Below, piece by piece: positions 1 through 13,033 of a stretch of DNA of 64,000 bases. Positions within the stretch are counted from its first letter, which is position 1, and every line of letters starts with the position of its first letter. The notes under the pieces are model-generated. The model did no database searches and had not been told where the DNA came from. It saw only the letters and a list, made by a program, of their open reading frames with translations. The stretch spans positions 1,116,001 to 1,180,000 of the forward strand of contig NC_082417.1 in assembly GCF_004011695.2 (NCBI RefSeq). The letters are read 5' to 3'. The DNA is from Ascochyta rabiei (taxonomy: Eukaryota > Ascomycota > Dothideomycetes > Pleosporales > Didymellaceae). A program made the translations under genes and the position numbers.

Positions 1-721
1 GACTGCTGCATCAAAAGACTTTGTCAAGTACCTCCCTGAACACCTCATTGAGCAAGCATACATCGTGTATAGCCAGCGCATACACACGGCATTTTGCTTA
101 ACGACAGGTATCATCGACGATGCGCATGCGTGTTCCCCACCGCAGCACCGCTCAATCGCACCAGCATCGCGTCACCTACGATCGATGCTTGACACAAAGG
201 CCCGACTCGGATGTCGGCAGTGCGTCAGTGCGTGCAGAAACACGTTTATACACCGCCTCACGAGCAGGGGACAACTACAAGAACAGCACCAGCAACAAGC
301 CGTCGTCAGTTTGAAAACTCTGCCAGTGGATGCGCTCAGGGAAAGCAAGAGCCAACGACTCTCACAAAAAGAAAATTCTAGATCAGCTGTCCATGGGTAG
401 CTCTGAGATGTGGTAGATGTCGCTCCACGTGGCCGTTAACCAACAGCTACACTCTATTCCTCTCGACTGGATTACGAAAATACCATTTCCAAGACAGATC
501 GACAGCCTTCAAGGACCAGACACGATCATAGACAAATGAACCCCGCAAGCCTCATCACCGGTTCAAATACCACTGGGACCCGCCCAAGCAGCGAGACACT
601 CGTCGATGCCCCAAATGTGGTTGGTGTAGAAGTAGAAGTAGAAAGCGAGAGAAGCGCTCAAAGATGCCAAAACGCCCTTCTGCGCCGCCCAATGACCCAA
701 GTATGCGCACGCCATGTCTGC
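1..721. other. Intergenic stretch, no supported gene
   Basis: Small open frames on the plus strand here lack family motifs and overlap each other. The stretch lies downstream of the NAD kinase stop codon, so part of it is probably that gene's 3' UTR. I see no RNA gene or repeat. Confidence 0.6.
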
Positions 722-2662
722 TCACAAAAACGGCAGTACAATGCCCTTCCTCATCGGACTGCCACGGCCATCAGCAGTCGAGCCTTCTGCTGAATAGCCA
801 CTATCGCGATCAACGTCATCATCAATGTCAATATCGAAGGCGGCTTCCGCCTCTTCGCCATCTTCTTCGTCTTCGTCGCCGTCCCAAGCCTTCTGTGTAG
901 CACCGCGATTGTTCCAGCGCAGCGTGCGGCTGATGCTGTCGAACCACTCGGTAGGTTGCGATAGGACGGTAGGGAAAGGGTACTGCGAGGCAGCGATTGT
1001 GACGTGATCGCCCTGGCGAAGCTCGACGCGGCCCTTGCCGTCGAAGGCGCAGTAGGCGGTTGCGCGAGATTTGAGGGGTACGGCGATGCGGAGGAGCATG
1101 CTGTCATTGAGCAGCATGGGGCGGAAAGAGAGTGTGTGCGGGCAGATCGGGGTCAGGAGAATGGCTGGGATGTCAGGGTGGACGAGCGAGCCTCCAGCGG
1201 AGAGCGAGTAGGCTGTTGAACCGGTGGGGGTGGAGAAGATGCAGCCATCTGCTTGTACGACGGTAAGGAGGTTGTTGTCGCCATAGAGCTCAAGGTTGGA
1301 TACGTAGGGTGATGGACCGCGGTCAATGACGAGCTCGTTGAGGACCTCAAACTGCTCAGCCTCGATGTGCTGAGGTGAGCCAGGCGCAGCGTTCTTCTGG
1401 TACCGGTAGACCGTGCAGGTGAAGCGCATACGCAGGTTTACGCGCATGCCAGCGTCGCCCATGATTTTGCTGAGGGCCTCCTTGTACTGCTCAAACTGGA
1501 AGTTTGTCAAGAACCCGAGACTGCCGAGGGAAAAGGAGAGGATCGGCGGGACGATGCGCTGGAACAGCCACGATGTGAACAGAACTGTGCCGTCGCCACC
1601 GAGCGTAAGGACAAGGTCAAACTTCTCCGGCGTTTCCCAGCAAAGATCCGGAGCCCAGTAGCGAAGAGAGCTCTCGAAACGCTTGTCTTTGGCTACCAGG
1701 GAAGCGGCGTCGAAGCGCTTCGATCTTTGGAGCTTGTGGTCTACGTAAACGTTTATGCCTGCATCTGACCCGTATCGCGGAGTGGTAAGCAGCCACTCTG
1801 CCAACTCTCGTGTGAGATGTACCAAGGCGTTGTCGCGGGCTTTGGTAACAATCATGACATTGCGCACCGTCATCTTGATCGGTCGACGCTGAAGTTGCTT
1901 AGATACCTCGCGCACGCTGAAGGCCGTCTGCATGAGCCTCGAGTGCGATATGGAATCGTCGTCTGCAATTTCCTCCAGCACTTTCTCGAGGTTGACGGCC
2001 TTGTCGAATTTCTTGTGGAAGAAGCATGGCGACGCAAGCGCGGCCATCTTGCTCACGGCGAGGTCCCCTGAAGCCAAGTTGAGCTCTGAGAGCGCATCGG
2101 CAAGCGCCTTGTGGGTGATGCTCTTTGATCGCTGGGTCTTGCCCTCTGTAGCGCCTTGGCTTTCGTCCATGACTACGGAGTCGATCGACTGCGACGTTGG
2201 CGGTCGTGATTGCAAGGCCTTGAGGATGGTCTGGCGGGGTGTGGCCGAGTCAAAGGAAGCTGCGTTTTTGCGATGTTTCCGGATGCGGTGCTCACCGAAA
2301 GACGGCAGCTGGGGCAGGACTGTGAGGTTCTCGATCGACGACGAGTTGCTGACAACAGCCGAATGTTGGTTCCGAAGAGACTCGTCCGGTGTCGCAAAGG
2401 ATGGTATCGAGTCGGAGGCTGCGGGCGCACCGACTAGTTCTGTCGTTGCTACCGACGAGGCATTATCTTCGGAGCCTCGAGGCCAGTGCACGCTCGTCTG
2501 CAGAGGCTGTGGAGAAGGAGCAGGATGCGTGAGATATATTGATGATGCATCCGCGGCGTTAACGGCGGAGGACTTGTCCCGCGGCCGATGTGGAGACAGG
2601 AGCGGGTGAACCTTGGCCGGCGAGAACGGCTCCCCATTCCTGTTGGTCGCGCTCGGCATCAT
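722..2662 (-). CDS. NAD(+) kinase, ATP-NAD kinase family
   Basis: The enzyme phosphorylates NAD(H) to NADP(H). Single exon, 646 aa from the first ATG at 2662; the frame stays open 14 codons further upstream but without an ATG, so an upstream spliced start is possible. Diagnostic motifs: the GGDGT phosphate-binding loop inside LTLGGDGTVLF (about residue 354), the following GSLGFLTNF segment, NELVIDRG, and STPTGSTAYSLSAGG. The first roughly 250 residues are Ser/Pro-rich and low-complexity, and the C-terminus is highly acidic (DEDEEDGEEAEAAFDIDIDDD). Such long tails are typical of fungal cytosolic Utr1/Yef1-type kinases; mitochondrial Pos5 types are shorter. No mitochondrial presequence is evident. 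The upstream neighbour is a 1.9 kb gene-free region. Confidence 0.93.
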   Translation of the reverse strand: MMPSATNRNGEPFSPAKVHPLLSPHRPRDKSSAVNAADASSIYLTHPAPSPQPLQTSVHWPRGSEDNASSVATTELVGAPAASDSIPSFATPDESLRNQHSAVVSNSSSIENLTVLPQLPSFGEHRIRKHRKNAASFDSATPRQTILKALQSRPPTSQSIDSVVMDESQGATEGKTQRSKSITHKALADALSELNLASGDLAVSKMAALASPCFFHKKFDKAVNLEKVLEEIADDDSISHSRLMQTAFSVREVSKQLQRRPIKMTVRNVMIVTKARDNALVHLTRELAEWLLTTPRYGSDAGINVYVDHKLQRSKRFDAASLVAKDKRFESSLRYWAPDLCWETPEKFDLVLTLGGDGTVLFTSWLFQRIVPPILSFSLGSLGFLTNFQFEQYKEALSKIMGDAGMRVNLRMRFTCTVYRYQKNAAPGSPQHIEAEQFEVLNELVIDRGPSPYVSNLELYGDNNLLTVVQADGCIFSTPTGSTAYSLSAGGSLVHPDIPAILLTPICPHTLSFRPMLLNDSMLLRIAVPLKSRATAYCAFDGKGRVELRQGDHVTIAASQYPFPTVLSQPTEWFDSISRTLRWNNRGATQKAWDGDEDEEDGEEAEAAFDIDIDDDVDRDSGYSAEGSTADGRGSPMRKGIVLPFL

Positions 2663-3008
2663 CGCCAATTGAATTACTGAACAGCGCGGGATGCGATTGC
2701 GCAATGACGACAGTATTCGCCGGGCTGTGTGCTTGGAAGGGGTGTACTGCCGTGAAAAGCGCCGGTACCCAGGGTCACTATATAATTAACCAGCAACGTA
2801 ACCAGACGTTCAAACCGCTGTGGTTGCTATAACAAGTTCCAGGCTGGCGACGAGAAGTAATACGAAAAGGGGGTCCGTGGGATGGTGGCTACTGCATGGG
2901 AGCGACTCGTAAGCTCTCGGAGCCCGGACGTGCAAGCAGTGGCCGTAGGGCTGACGACTTGGCGATGTGATGGCTAGGGAAACTGCGTAACCACCGATGA
3001 ATCTGGAA

Positions 3009-3051
3009 GGAAATGGAAATGGAAATGGAAATGGAAATGGAAATGGAAATG
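3009..3051. repeat. (GGAAAT)n microsatellite
   Basis: About seven perfect tandem copies of GGAAAT, followed by a slightly degenerate GGGAAATGGAA unit. It lies about 350 bp upstream of the NAD kinase start codon, within possible promoter distance. Confidence 0.95.
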
Positions 3052-3950
3052 GGAAATGGAAGAGACCGGCTCAATCACTAAAACAAAGCAAAGAAGATAA
3101 CAGAGGATGCAGCTGTGCGGCTGTGCGGCTGTGCATCCACAGGCGGCAGGCGCAGAAAGGGAAAGGAGAGGACGTAAATCTCGCGACGGGTACTGAACAC
3201 AACTGCTGCATCTGGTCTATATTCACTTTGACATCTGCACAACGTCGCTGTCACCAATCGCTCGGTGCGCTCTCGAGCCACATGCAGCACTGCTCTACAC
3301 GCCGGCCTCAAACGCAGGCACCGCAAGTCCGTGGCGGCTAGCCCGCCCAAAGGGTGTGACACCCGCAGTGTTTGAAGCACAAGTCAGCGTCGGCTTTGCA
3401 TCCAAACATAGAATGAAGCTTTCCTCAAACCGCCATGCCCAAGCAAAACACACGTGCTGCCAGCCTGTCTCCTTAGGCTTCGCTCCTTTCCAGGTCATTG
3501 CGTTGTTCCGTTGGAATCCCGCTCAGCGTTTGTGGTTAGTCTCGCCCGTCCTCAACCAACCACAACCTCTCCCTTTTAGCGGGTGAAGAAGTGGTCCATG
3601 AACAGACCCATCAATTTGATACTGTTCGGTCTATCCACCACACGGCGTATTGAGACCGAACCTCGATCTGTACCAGATGCCGGGGCAGTAAAGCCGCTCT
3701 GCCCGCGCTTGGTGACAACGAATCAGCACATCTCACAGACGTGAGGCCGAAACGAGCCGAGGAAGGACTAGCTTGTGGAGCTTGTAGCACGTCTCGACAA
3801 CCTTTGATTTGACACAGAGCAACTGGAGACGAGACAGATTGAGCCTCGCTAGTGATAGACCCGTCGACCAGTATGAAGATGCATTAACTCGCTGCCGCTT
3901 GGGCCGATGCATGCGTGAATCATACAACTCAGAAACATGTATCACGAAAT

Positions 3951-3987
3951 GGGGACGGGGACGGGGACGGGGACGGGGACGGGGACG
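3951..3987. repeat. (GGGGAC)n microsatellite
   Basis: Six tandem GGGGAC units. The plus strand is G-rich with four-G runs at regular spacing, a pattern compatible with G-quadruplex formation (inference). Confidence 0.95.
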
Positions 3988-4557
3988 CGGGAGGTACGGC
4001 GCGGCTCGTCTTGGAGTTGATAGAACTCCGCCTTTCTTTCACATAGCATTCATCTGCAAGTTCGGTGGGATGTCATATCTGCCTCGTGAAATGAGTAGAC
4101 ATGCAAGTCTGAGAGGTCAGCGACGGGTCTTGAAGCAGCGATCCCGCATGTCCTGGCGCCGTCCTAGCCGTCCAGAGCACATGCCGAGAGGTCCTCCCGC
4201 GTTGACAGACTGGAAAACTGCATAGCACGTGGAGAAGCTGGTATGATGCAAGCCTTCAGGTCGAGTTCGCGCTCTCCACGTTCATGTCTCAGTGACCGAC
4301 TGCAGGTGTGCATCGCGATCATCAGGTCTATCATGATTCGTGCTGTTACCGCTTGTGGACGTGACCAAGAGCAGCTTGAATCGTTGGCAGTGTGAGGTGT
4401 TCAGCATGTCTTTTTAAAGCGCCTTCATATCGTTCGGAGCGAATCGTTGTGTGTGTGGATGGTAAGAACTGTATTGCACATCGTACTTTTGATGGTCGTC
4501 AACATGTCGTGGTATCTAATATATCGTAGTGTGCGCGAAAGCTCAGCCTTAGTCGCT

Positions 4558-6283
<1,726 letters not shown>

Positions 6284-7224
6284 ATGGCAGAAGCCTCCAC
6301 TCAAGAGAAAACCAACGCGGTTGAACAGTACTTGAAGGATAAGAGATATATCGAAGAGCCCGGAGTCCTGCCCTGGTATGTCAAGGATTTGGTGGACCTC
6401 GAGCCAAAGACACGGAGCTCTTTGAGACGTACAGCAAGGTCCCTTCGTCAGAAGTGGTCTCCCACATTACGCAGATCAGGAACAAGGCCTTCAAGGTTGT
6501 GAGTACACTCTCTCAGAGGAAATCGAGTCAAAGCTGATGAGACCATCAGTTCCCATATCCTTGTCTTGGCCATTGGGGTTTCCTCAACCTGAGTATCCAG
6601 AAGTCAGCAGCCTACGACGAGGTACTTCAGCGCATCAAGGGTGGTGAGCAGTATTTGGACATTGGCTGCTGCGTGGGTCAGGACATACGCAAGCTCGTGT
6701 ACGATGGAGCTCCCTCCGAAAACACATATGCCTCAGATCTGAAAGGGCAGTTCTGGGATATTGGCTACGATCTGTTCCTCGACAAATCATCTTTGAAGGC
6801 CACCTTCATCGAGGCTGATGTGTTCGATGAAGAGTCTGGCCTACAGCAGCTCGCCGGCAAGCTCGACATTGTGCACGCAGCCTCATTCTTCCACTTGTTC
6901 GACTGGGACGGACAGGTAGCTGCTGCCAAGAAGATTGTGGGTCTGCTGAATCCTGCGTCTGACGGTCTGATCATTGGACGTCAGGTCGGGCGTTCCGAAG
7001 CTGGCGACTTTACTGCTCAAGTTGAACAAACGAAGAGCAGATACTGGCACAGCCCTGAGTCCTGGGCGAAGCTGTGGGAGCAAGTTGGCAACGAGACCGG
7101 GACAAAATGGAAGGTCGAGTCCGAATTTGATGAGAGTGTCGATGTGTTCCGCAAGAGAGGCGGTATGGCGGACTTCATTCCTCGGGACACCAAATTCATG
7201 AGGTTTGTTATCCGCAAGGCGTGA
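6284..7224 (+). pseudogene. Class I SAM-dependent methyltransferase, reading frame interrupted by an apparent 1-nt deletion
   Basis: Exon 1 is 6284-6498 and exon 2 is 6550-7224 (intron GTGAGT...ATCAG). Exon 2 contains the SAM-binding motif YLDIGCCVGQDIRKL, then IEADVFDE, DIVHAASFFHLFDW and a C-terminal FIPRD segment. The layout matches the small methyltransferases of fungal secondary metabolism such as the AusD/Trt5-like group (family recollection, moderate certainty). The frame from the ATG (MAEASTQEKTNAVEQYLKD) reads to LEPK near 6410, but the sequence matching the family (DTELFETYSKVPSSEVV) then continues in the next frame to the donor site. One missing G in the AAAG/GACACG context would explain this. 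No intron with acceptable size and phase bridges it. It could be a real null allele or a base-calling error. Standalone, with no biosynthetic cluster around it. Confidence 0.75.
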
Positions 7225-7531
7225 GATCAGCTATGGCGCTGCATCCTCTGGCCGTGGAGGCAAGCCTTCCGTCATTCATCTGCCTCGAACTAGACTATAG
7301 AACCTTTGGACTTTTACTATTAACGTGCTGTGTGAGTATCGAGTGAATAGAGAGAGTGTTGACGGCTGAGACCGAGCAGCGCACCAGCCAATCAAGCGCT
7401 TTCAGGGTCCAAAGCAAACACGACAAACACATTCGTGGCTTCAACACCACCACCTCGGCGCCAACCCCACGAACAGCACCTTTATACCCATTGTAGACTC
7501 GCCTGTTTATTGATCGTCAAACACACTCACA
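7225..7531. promoter_or_regulatory. Intergenic region upstream of sec28
   Basis: About 300 bp between the methyltransferase stop and the epsilon-COP start, both on the plus strand; it should contain a terminator and a promoter. No distinct motif recognised. Confidence 0.4.
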
Positions 7532-8582
7532 ATGGATCCGTATTCTCCAGAGGGCGGCACGTTTGAGACGCTGCAATACACACGCAACATGCCACTAACT
7601 ACCTTCCAGAGCTCATCAACATCCACACAGCGTTCCATGCCGGCGCACACCAACAGGTCCTCGACTTCGACACTTCCTCGTTCTCCTCAAGCAATGCGCT
7701 GCCCGTACGCGTCCTGAAGGCACGTTCACAAATTGCCCTTGGGCAAGCGCAAGCCGTCTCGTCGGAGCTCGCCAGCGAAAAGACGCCAGACCTTGTTGCC
7801 GTGAAGCTGCTGGCAGACCTTGAGCAGGGCAAGGACGTCACTAGCGCTACAAAGAAGCTGGCCGAGCAGCATGGTCAGGAGAACTTGACCGTGCAAATCA
7901 TCGGAGGTATCATCTTGGAGCGGGCTGGCGAGACAGAGGAGGCTCTTACGTTACTGAGCAAGCACCAAGGCAGTCTGGATGCGTATGTGGCTGTTGTTTC
8001 GATTGAGAGCACGCATATGGCTAACGTGTCGTAGTGTTGCGTTGATTGTACAAATTCACCTGCAACAAAACCGCGCAGACCTCGCCGCCAAAGAAGCCCA
8101 GCGTGCACGGAAATGGGCACAGGATAGTCTGCTCGTCAACATTGCCGAATCATGGGTCGGCATGCGAGAGGTACGTCTCACATCCTCCACATTTCTTCAC
8201 ACCCCAGCTTGACAATGTACAGGGCGGCGAGAAATATCAGTCCGCATTCTACGTTTTCGAAGAGCTTGCCCAAACCTCGCAGTCACAGTCGCCGCACTCA
8301 CTCGTCGCACAAGCCGTCTCGGAGCTGCACCTCGGACGTTTACCAGAAGCTGAAGCTGCCTTGCAGCAGGCGATCGAGATTGACCCCAAATCGGCAGATA
8401 CCATTGCGAATCTGATTGTACTGAACACCCTGCTTGGAAAGACGGAAGAGACAGCACAGCTGAAACAGCAGTTGCAGTCAACAAACGCAGAGCACAGAGC
8501 GGTGAAGGATTGGGCGGAGAAGAAGAGCGACTTCCAGAAGGCGGCGGCGAAATACACACCGAAATTTGAGGTCGCAACGTAA
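7532..8582 (+). CDS. sec28: Coatomer subunit epsilon (epsilon-COP)
   Basis: Subunit of the COPI vesicle coat for Golgi-to-ER retrograde transport; the TPR-like solenoid stabilises alpha-COP. Four exons: 7532-7556, 7610-7982, 8035-8170 and 8223-8582, giving 297 aa, the expected length. MDPYSPEGELINIHTAFHAG matches the family start, but reaching it needs a GC-AG first intron (donor GCACGT at 7557), because the only nearby GT gives the wrong phase. Later parts are LAEQHGQENLTVQIIGGIIL, ALIVQIHLQQNRADLA, and the conserved C-terminal TPR run SAFYVFEELAQ...AVSELHLGRLPEAEAALQQAIEIDPKSADTIANLIVL. The last two introns are GTATGT and GTACGT types of about 50 nt. Confidence 0.93.
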
Positions 8583-10037
8583 CGCCATGTCTAGAAAGAG
8601 ACACAATCTACTTGAGGAGCTGGTAGCCAAGTTTGTCTTGGGCCACTGACCTTGACCTCGACATGCATGAGCGCTCTGGTCTTTGGGAATGACGAATAGC
8701 AAGACAGCAAATGAACCGTTCAAGAGCACCGAGATGCGCCGCTTTGCCATTCGCGGCGACTTACATCTAATCACAGCTACCCAATCTATGCCCAATTCTG
8801 CTAATACCACCCGCGAAGTTTCACACCATGGTCAGCTTCCGTCATGACAGCTCGCCTACTTCAGTCCCAAGATCTGGGAATCGGGCTTCCCGAGCAGAAC
8901 AACGTGCAAATGGCAGCAGTTCGACGCTACTTGCAAAAGGTGCTGGGATCCTTAGACTGATACAAGACCAGATTTGTTCACAAGACTATAGAAGTGCAGC
9001 TACCACTATTGCCGTGTACGAACCGACGCTGAACTGTACGATGGCAGCAGAGTATGGTGGAGACGCCCTCCTCACAGAGAAGAGGGATCCAGAACGCAAG
9101 TGAAGACTGATCGGTACCCCACATGCTCACCGCACTCACATCCCACGACTCACGATGGCCACACCGTACTATTCGCGGATGTGGGAGTATCCGAATGACG
9201 CCCAGCTGCATGCTGAAAGCTCGGACGCTGAGGCAGCGTGCCGCAACACGCCTCGCGCATTTAACGTTGTCGATCATCCCAGGCTGTCGGATCCTCAGCC
9301 CTGGCCGCCCGCCGCCTTGAACGTGTCTTCAAATCTCCTCTTTGGCGAAGCCTGCCAGCGGCTGCGCACTCCTAGCGCCTCGTTGCGCTCTGCTCACCGA
9401 TTATGTCGCTGCTACGCCACGCCATGCTATGCTGAGCTATGCAGGTCTGCACCTGACACGCAGAGCGTCAGCGCGTGGGGAAACGAGGTCGCGCCTTGCG
9501 ATGCGACGACGTGTGTAGTGGCTGGCCCGGGACCTGACACTTCCGAAGCACTCTTGGAACAAGCTTAGCCTTAGCCCCCCTGCGTCCAATGACATGGCGG
9601 CTCACCGACCAAAACGCGCAACTCGGAGTCCAAGAACGAGGGTAGCACGAGGACTCCGTTGCGTGGGACTCGAGGGCCATGTGCGCGGATCCGCCCTTTG
9701 CGGCGTCTTGCGGCGCAAAAGCACTGGGCGCTTGTGTAGAGATTTCAGGCCTTTGCATTTCGGGTTTGGTCCGAAAGGCAGGATGGATCATCTATGACAA
9801 GCCCGCTTTATTCCACACCAGTATGGGAATGGGATTTGGTTAATTTCCGTGCTCGTGAAATGATCCTACGCTCAAACAGCTCTCCCATACACTTCCGCTA
9901 CTCTCCTCGTCGACCGTGTCGAATACACGCCCGCGTCGCTCTCTGTCCGTTCGAGGTGGAAGTACCGCCGCTCACGCCGCTATCTCCGGCGCGCCATACC
10001 ACATCGATATAAGGCGTGAACGGTTGTCGTCACGATC
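8583..10037. other. Intergenic stretch, no supported gene
   Basis: About 1.45 kb between sec28 and the GDPD gene. The longest plus frame (9155-9568) has low-complexity composition and no family signature. No repeat or RNA gene recognised. Confidence 0.55.
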
Positions 10038-11217
10038 ATGGTTGACAGACAAGTCAGTGATGCGCAAACACCGATACTCGAAAACATGGTCGTTGGAGTG
10101 CCGCCTGTGTTTGAGGGGTTGACGAAGCAGCTCGACAAGATCGTCGAGCAGCCATTGTTGGGGCCAAGAGCAGCGTTCCCCGCAGGTACTTGAGACTCGT
10201 ATGGGGACTGGGCCGAGAGACCGAGGCTGACGATGGACAGCGAGCTTCGCATACGCACGGAAGAATGAATCTGGGAGACGGCTACCACAGGCGATCGCGC
10301 ATCGAGGGTTCAAGGCGAAGTTCCCGGAGAACACGATGGGAGCCTTTAGAGGAGCCGTGGAGGTCGGGGCTGATGCGGTCGAGACGGATGTGCACCTGAC
10401 GAGAGACGGCGTTGTTGTCTTGTCACACGACAAAGACCTGAAGCGCTGCTTTGGGCGGAAAGAGAAGCTGATCGACTGCGAGTACGAGTTTGTGAGCAAG
10501 CTGAGGACACTGAAGGAGCCGCACGAGTCGATGCCGAGACTCGCTGATTTGCTCGAGTATCTGGCGCAACCTGGCCTGGAGGAGATCTGGGTCATGTTGG
10601 ACATCAAGGTAGGTTTCGACGACGTGTACCTGCGAGATTGTGCTGACACGAGGTAGCTCGACAACAACGCCGAGGATGTGATGCGTCTGATCAGCGAGAC
10701 GATCCGGGGTGTTTCTCCTTCGCCATCGAGAGCGTGGCAGAGCCGGATAGTGCTGGGCTGCTGGGCAGCAAAGTATCTGCCGCTATGCTCTCACTACCTG
10801 CCCGGCTTCCCCGTGTCACACATTGGCTTCTCCGTGCTGGTTGCATCGCACTTGTTCAGCGTGCCAAACGTGTCGTTCAGCATGAACCAGGCGGTGCTGA
10901 TGCCGCCGTGGGGCAAGGCATTCATCCGCAAAGCGCAGCGTGAAGGGCGGCCCGTGCATGCGTGGACGGTGAACGACGAGCGGCGCATGCGGTGGGACAT
11001 GCAACAAGGGCTGGACGGCGTCATCACAGACAACCCCGAGCTGTTTCTGGAGGTGCGCCGAGGGTGGCATGAGGGGGCCAAGCACGGCCTGCGCGTGCGA
11101 GACTGGCTGGACGTATGGAGGGTGAATTTCTTCGCGCTCCTGTACTCGTTCGCCTTCCAGCTCATGTTTGGCTTTGGGCAGGACAAGCGGCTGGCCAAGG
11201 TGAAGCAGGCCGCATAG
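10038..11217 (+). CDS. Membrane-tethered glycerophosphodiester phosphodiesterase, Pgc1-like
   Basis: GDPD-family enzyme hydrolysing a phosphodiester head group; in yeast the tail-anchored relative Pgc1 is a phosphatidylglycerol-specific phospholipase C. Exons 10038-10185, 10241-10608 and 10657-11217; 358 aa. The GDPD core begins with AIAHRGFKAKFPENTMGAF (catalytic HRG, EN), then ETDVHLTRDGVVVLSHDKDLKRCF (metal-binding E-x-D and catalytic His), VMLDIK, and the C-terminal strand HAWTVNDERRMRWDMQQGLDGVITDNPE. The hydrophobic C-terminal segment VNFFALLYSFAFQLMFGF supports tail anchoring. The N-terminus (MVDRQVSDAQTPILENMV) comes from the first ATG with a clean donor GTACTT. Pgc1-like function is inferred from domain plus anchor; substrate is not visible in sequence. 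Confidence 0.88.
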
Positions 11218-11544
11218 CGTAGTAGCGTCGACCAGCAATGCAAGCGCTGCAGCTGTAGACGAAAACAATGTCACGATTTGCGAGTCTCGATTGCAATGAC
11301 GGCGACGGCGACGTCGACGTCAACATCGCCCTGTGCGCGTCTCGGCTGCTTGTTGGCGTCGTCTGTCTCCGGCATGTTGCAGTGACGTCGACGTTGGCGT
11401 GGGCGCGGTTGGTTGTATTGATCCTTGCAACAGCTGCCTTGTACTCTTGTACCGGTAGGTGGGTTTAGGCGACGCGCCGGAGGAGCAGAGGCCCGCACGC
11501 GTCCACATCCACCCCTCACGCCCACTCGCAAACGCACCACCATC
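11218..11544. promoter_or_regulatory. Upstream region of gamma-tubulin
   Basis: About 330 bp between the GDPD stop and the gamma-tubulin ATG. It includes a short GACGGC/GACGTC-rich patch (about 11296-11320) but no recognised operator. Confidence 0.4.
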
Positions 11545-13033
11545 ATGCCCAGGTACGCCGAGAGGCGCGCGCACAGGACGCGCCTACATGGCCGCTGACA
11601 GAGCCCAGGGAAATCATAACGCTGCAGGCGGGCCAATGCGGCAACAGCGTCGGCCAGCAGTTCTGGCAGCAGCTGTGCCAAGAGCACGGCATCAACCAGG
11701 ACGGCAACCTCGAGGACTTTGCGACCGAGGGCGGCGACCGCAAAGACGTCTTCTTCTACCAGTCCGACGACACTCGCTACATTCCACGCGCCATCCTCCT
11801 CGACCTCGAGCCTAGGGTGCTCAACTCGATCCAGTCGGGCGCCTACAAGAACATCTACAACCCGGAGAACTTCTACATCCACAAGTCAGGCACCGGCGCC
11901 GGCAACAACTGGGGCATGGGATACAGCATGGGCGAGCAGGTCCATGAGGAGATCCTCGACATGATCGACCGCGAAGCAGACGGCTCCGACTCGCTCGAGG
12001 GCTTCATGATGCTGCACTCGATCGCTGGCGGCACCGGCTCGGGCCTGGGCTCCTACATGCTCGAGCGGCTCAACGACCGCTTCCCCAAGAAGCTCATCCA
12101 GACCTACAGTGTCTTCCCCAACACCCAGGACGGTGACATCGTCGTCCAGCCCTACAACAGCCTGCTCAGCATGCGCCGCTTGACCCAGAACGCCGATTCA
12201 GTCGTCGTCCTGGATAACGGCGCCCTGTCCAAGATCGCCGCAGACCGCCTGCACGTGCTGAACCCATCCTTCGAGCAGACCAACCAGCTTGTCTCGACCG
12301 TCATGTCCGCCAGCACCACCACCCTGCGCTACCCAGGCTACATGCACAACGATCTCGTTGGCATTGTTGCCTCGCTCATTCCCACACCACGCTGCCATTT
12401 CTTAATGACTTCATACACTCCCTTCTCCGGCGAGAACGTAGAACAGGCCAAGACAGTCCGTAAGACAACCGTGCTGGACGTCATGAGGCGACTGCTGCAG
12501 CCGAAGAACCGCATGGTTTCTACCAACCCAACCAAGAAGAGCTGCTACATGTCCATTCTGAACATCATTCAGGGAGAGGCTGACCCCTCAGACGTAGGCA
12601 ACCCTCTATGGCAGCAGAACAACGTACGACGTACTGATGTCCTTAGGTACACAAATCACTCATGCGTATCCGCGAACGGCGGCTCGCTACCTTCATTCCC
12701 TGGGGCCCGGCCTCGATCCAGGTCGCTCTCACCAAGAAGTCGCCCTACGTACAATCGTCCCACCGCGTTTCCGGCCTTATGCTGGCAAATCACACCGGTA
12801 TTGCAACGCTGTTCAAGCGCATTGTGGCCCAATACTCTACACTCAGGAAGCGCAATGCTTTCCTCGAAAGCTACAAGCGGGAAATCCCCTTCAAGGATGG
12901 TCTCGGCGAGTTTGACGAAGCCAAGGAAGTCGTGCAAGGCTTGATCGAGGAGTATGAAGATGCCGAAAATGCAGACTATCTGAGCAAGGAAACGCCGCCC
13001 ACCGACGAGGACGGCGACAAGAGAGTCGCTTAA
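11545..13033 (+). CDS. Gamma-tubulin
   Basis: Nucleates microtubules at the spindle pole body as part of the gamma-tubulin complex. Exons 11545-11552 (only ATGCCCAG), 11609-12593 and 12647-13033; 459 aa. The 8-nt first exon joins to give [22 protein letters not shown], the canonical tubulin N-terminus; donor GTACGC and acceptor CCCAG are clean. The GTP-binding tubulin signature [13 protein letters not shown] is near residue 141. Gamma-specific sequences include [39 protein letters not shown]-region equivalents, and the junction [19 protein letters not shown] across intron 2. The C-terminus ends in an acidic tail ([17 protein letters not shown]). The names mipA, tub4 or gtb1 are used in different fungi. 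Confidence 0.97.

Larger units (their letters stand above)
2663..4557. other. Long intergenic region with two hexanucleotide microsatellites
   Basis: About 1.9 kb between the NAD kinase 5' end and the spermidine synthase 3' end. No frame shows a recognisable domain or plausible exon-intron structure. It carries two perfect hexamer arrays, listed separately. Confidence 0.6.

Noticed and set aside
1932..2609. 225-codon plus-strand frame antisense to NAD kinase
   Set aside because: It is a shadow of the real minus-strand coding region, whose protein has clear family motifs.
3009..3051. Hexamer arrays considered as CRISPR- or telomere-like repeats
   Set aside because: Units are contiguous without spacers and do not match the fungal telomere repeat TTAGGG.
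9155..9568. 137-codon plus-strand frame in the sec28-GDPD intergenic region
   Set aside because: Composition is Ala/Cys/Arg/Ser-rich as expected from GC-rich non-coding DNA, with no motif, no splice support and overlapping frames on the other strand.
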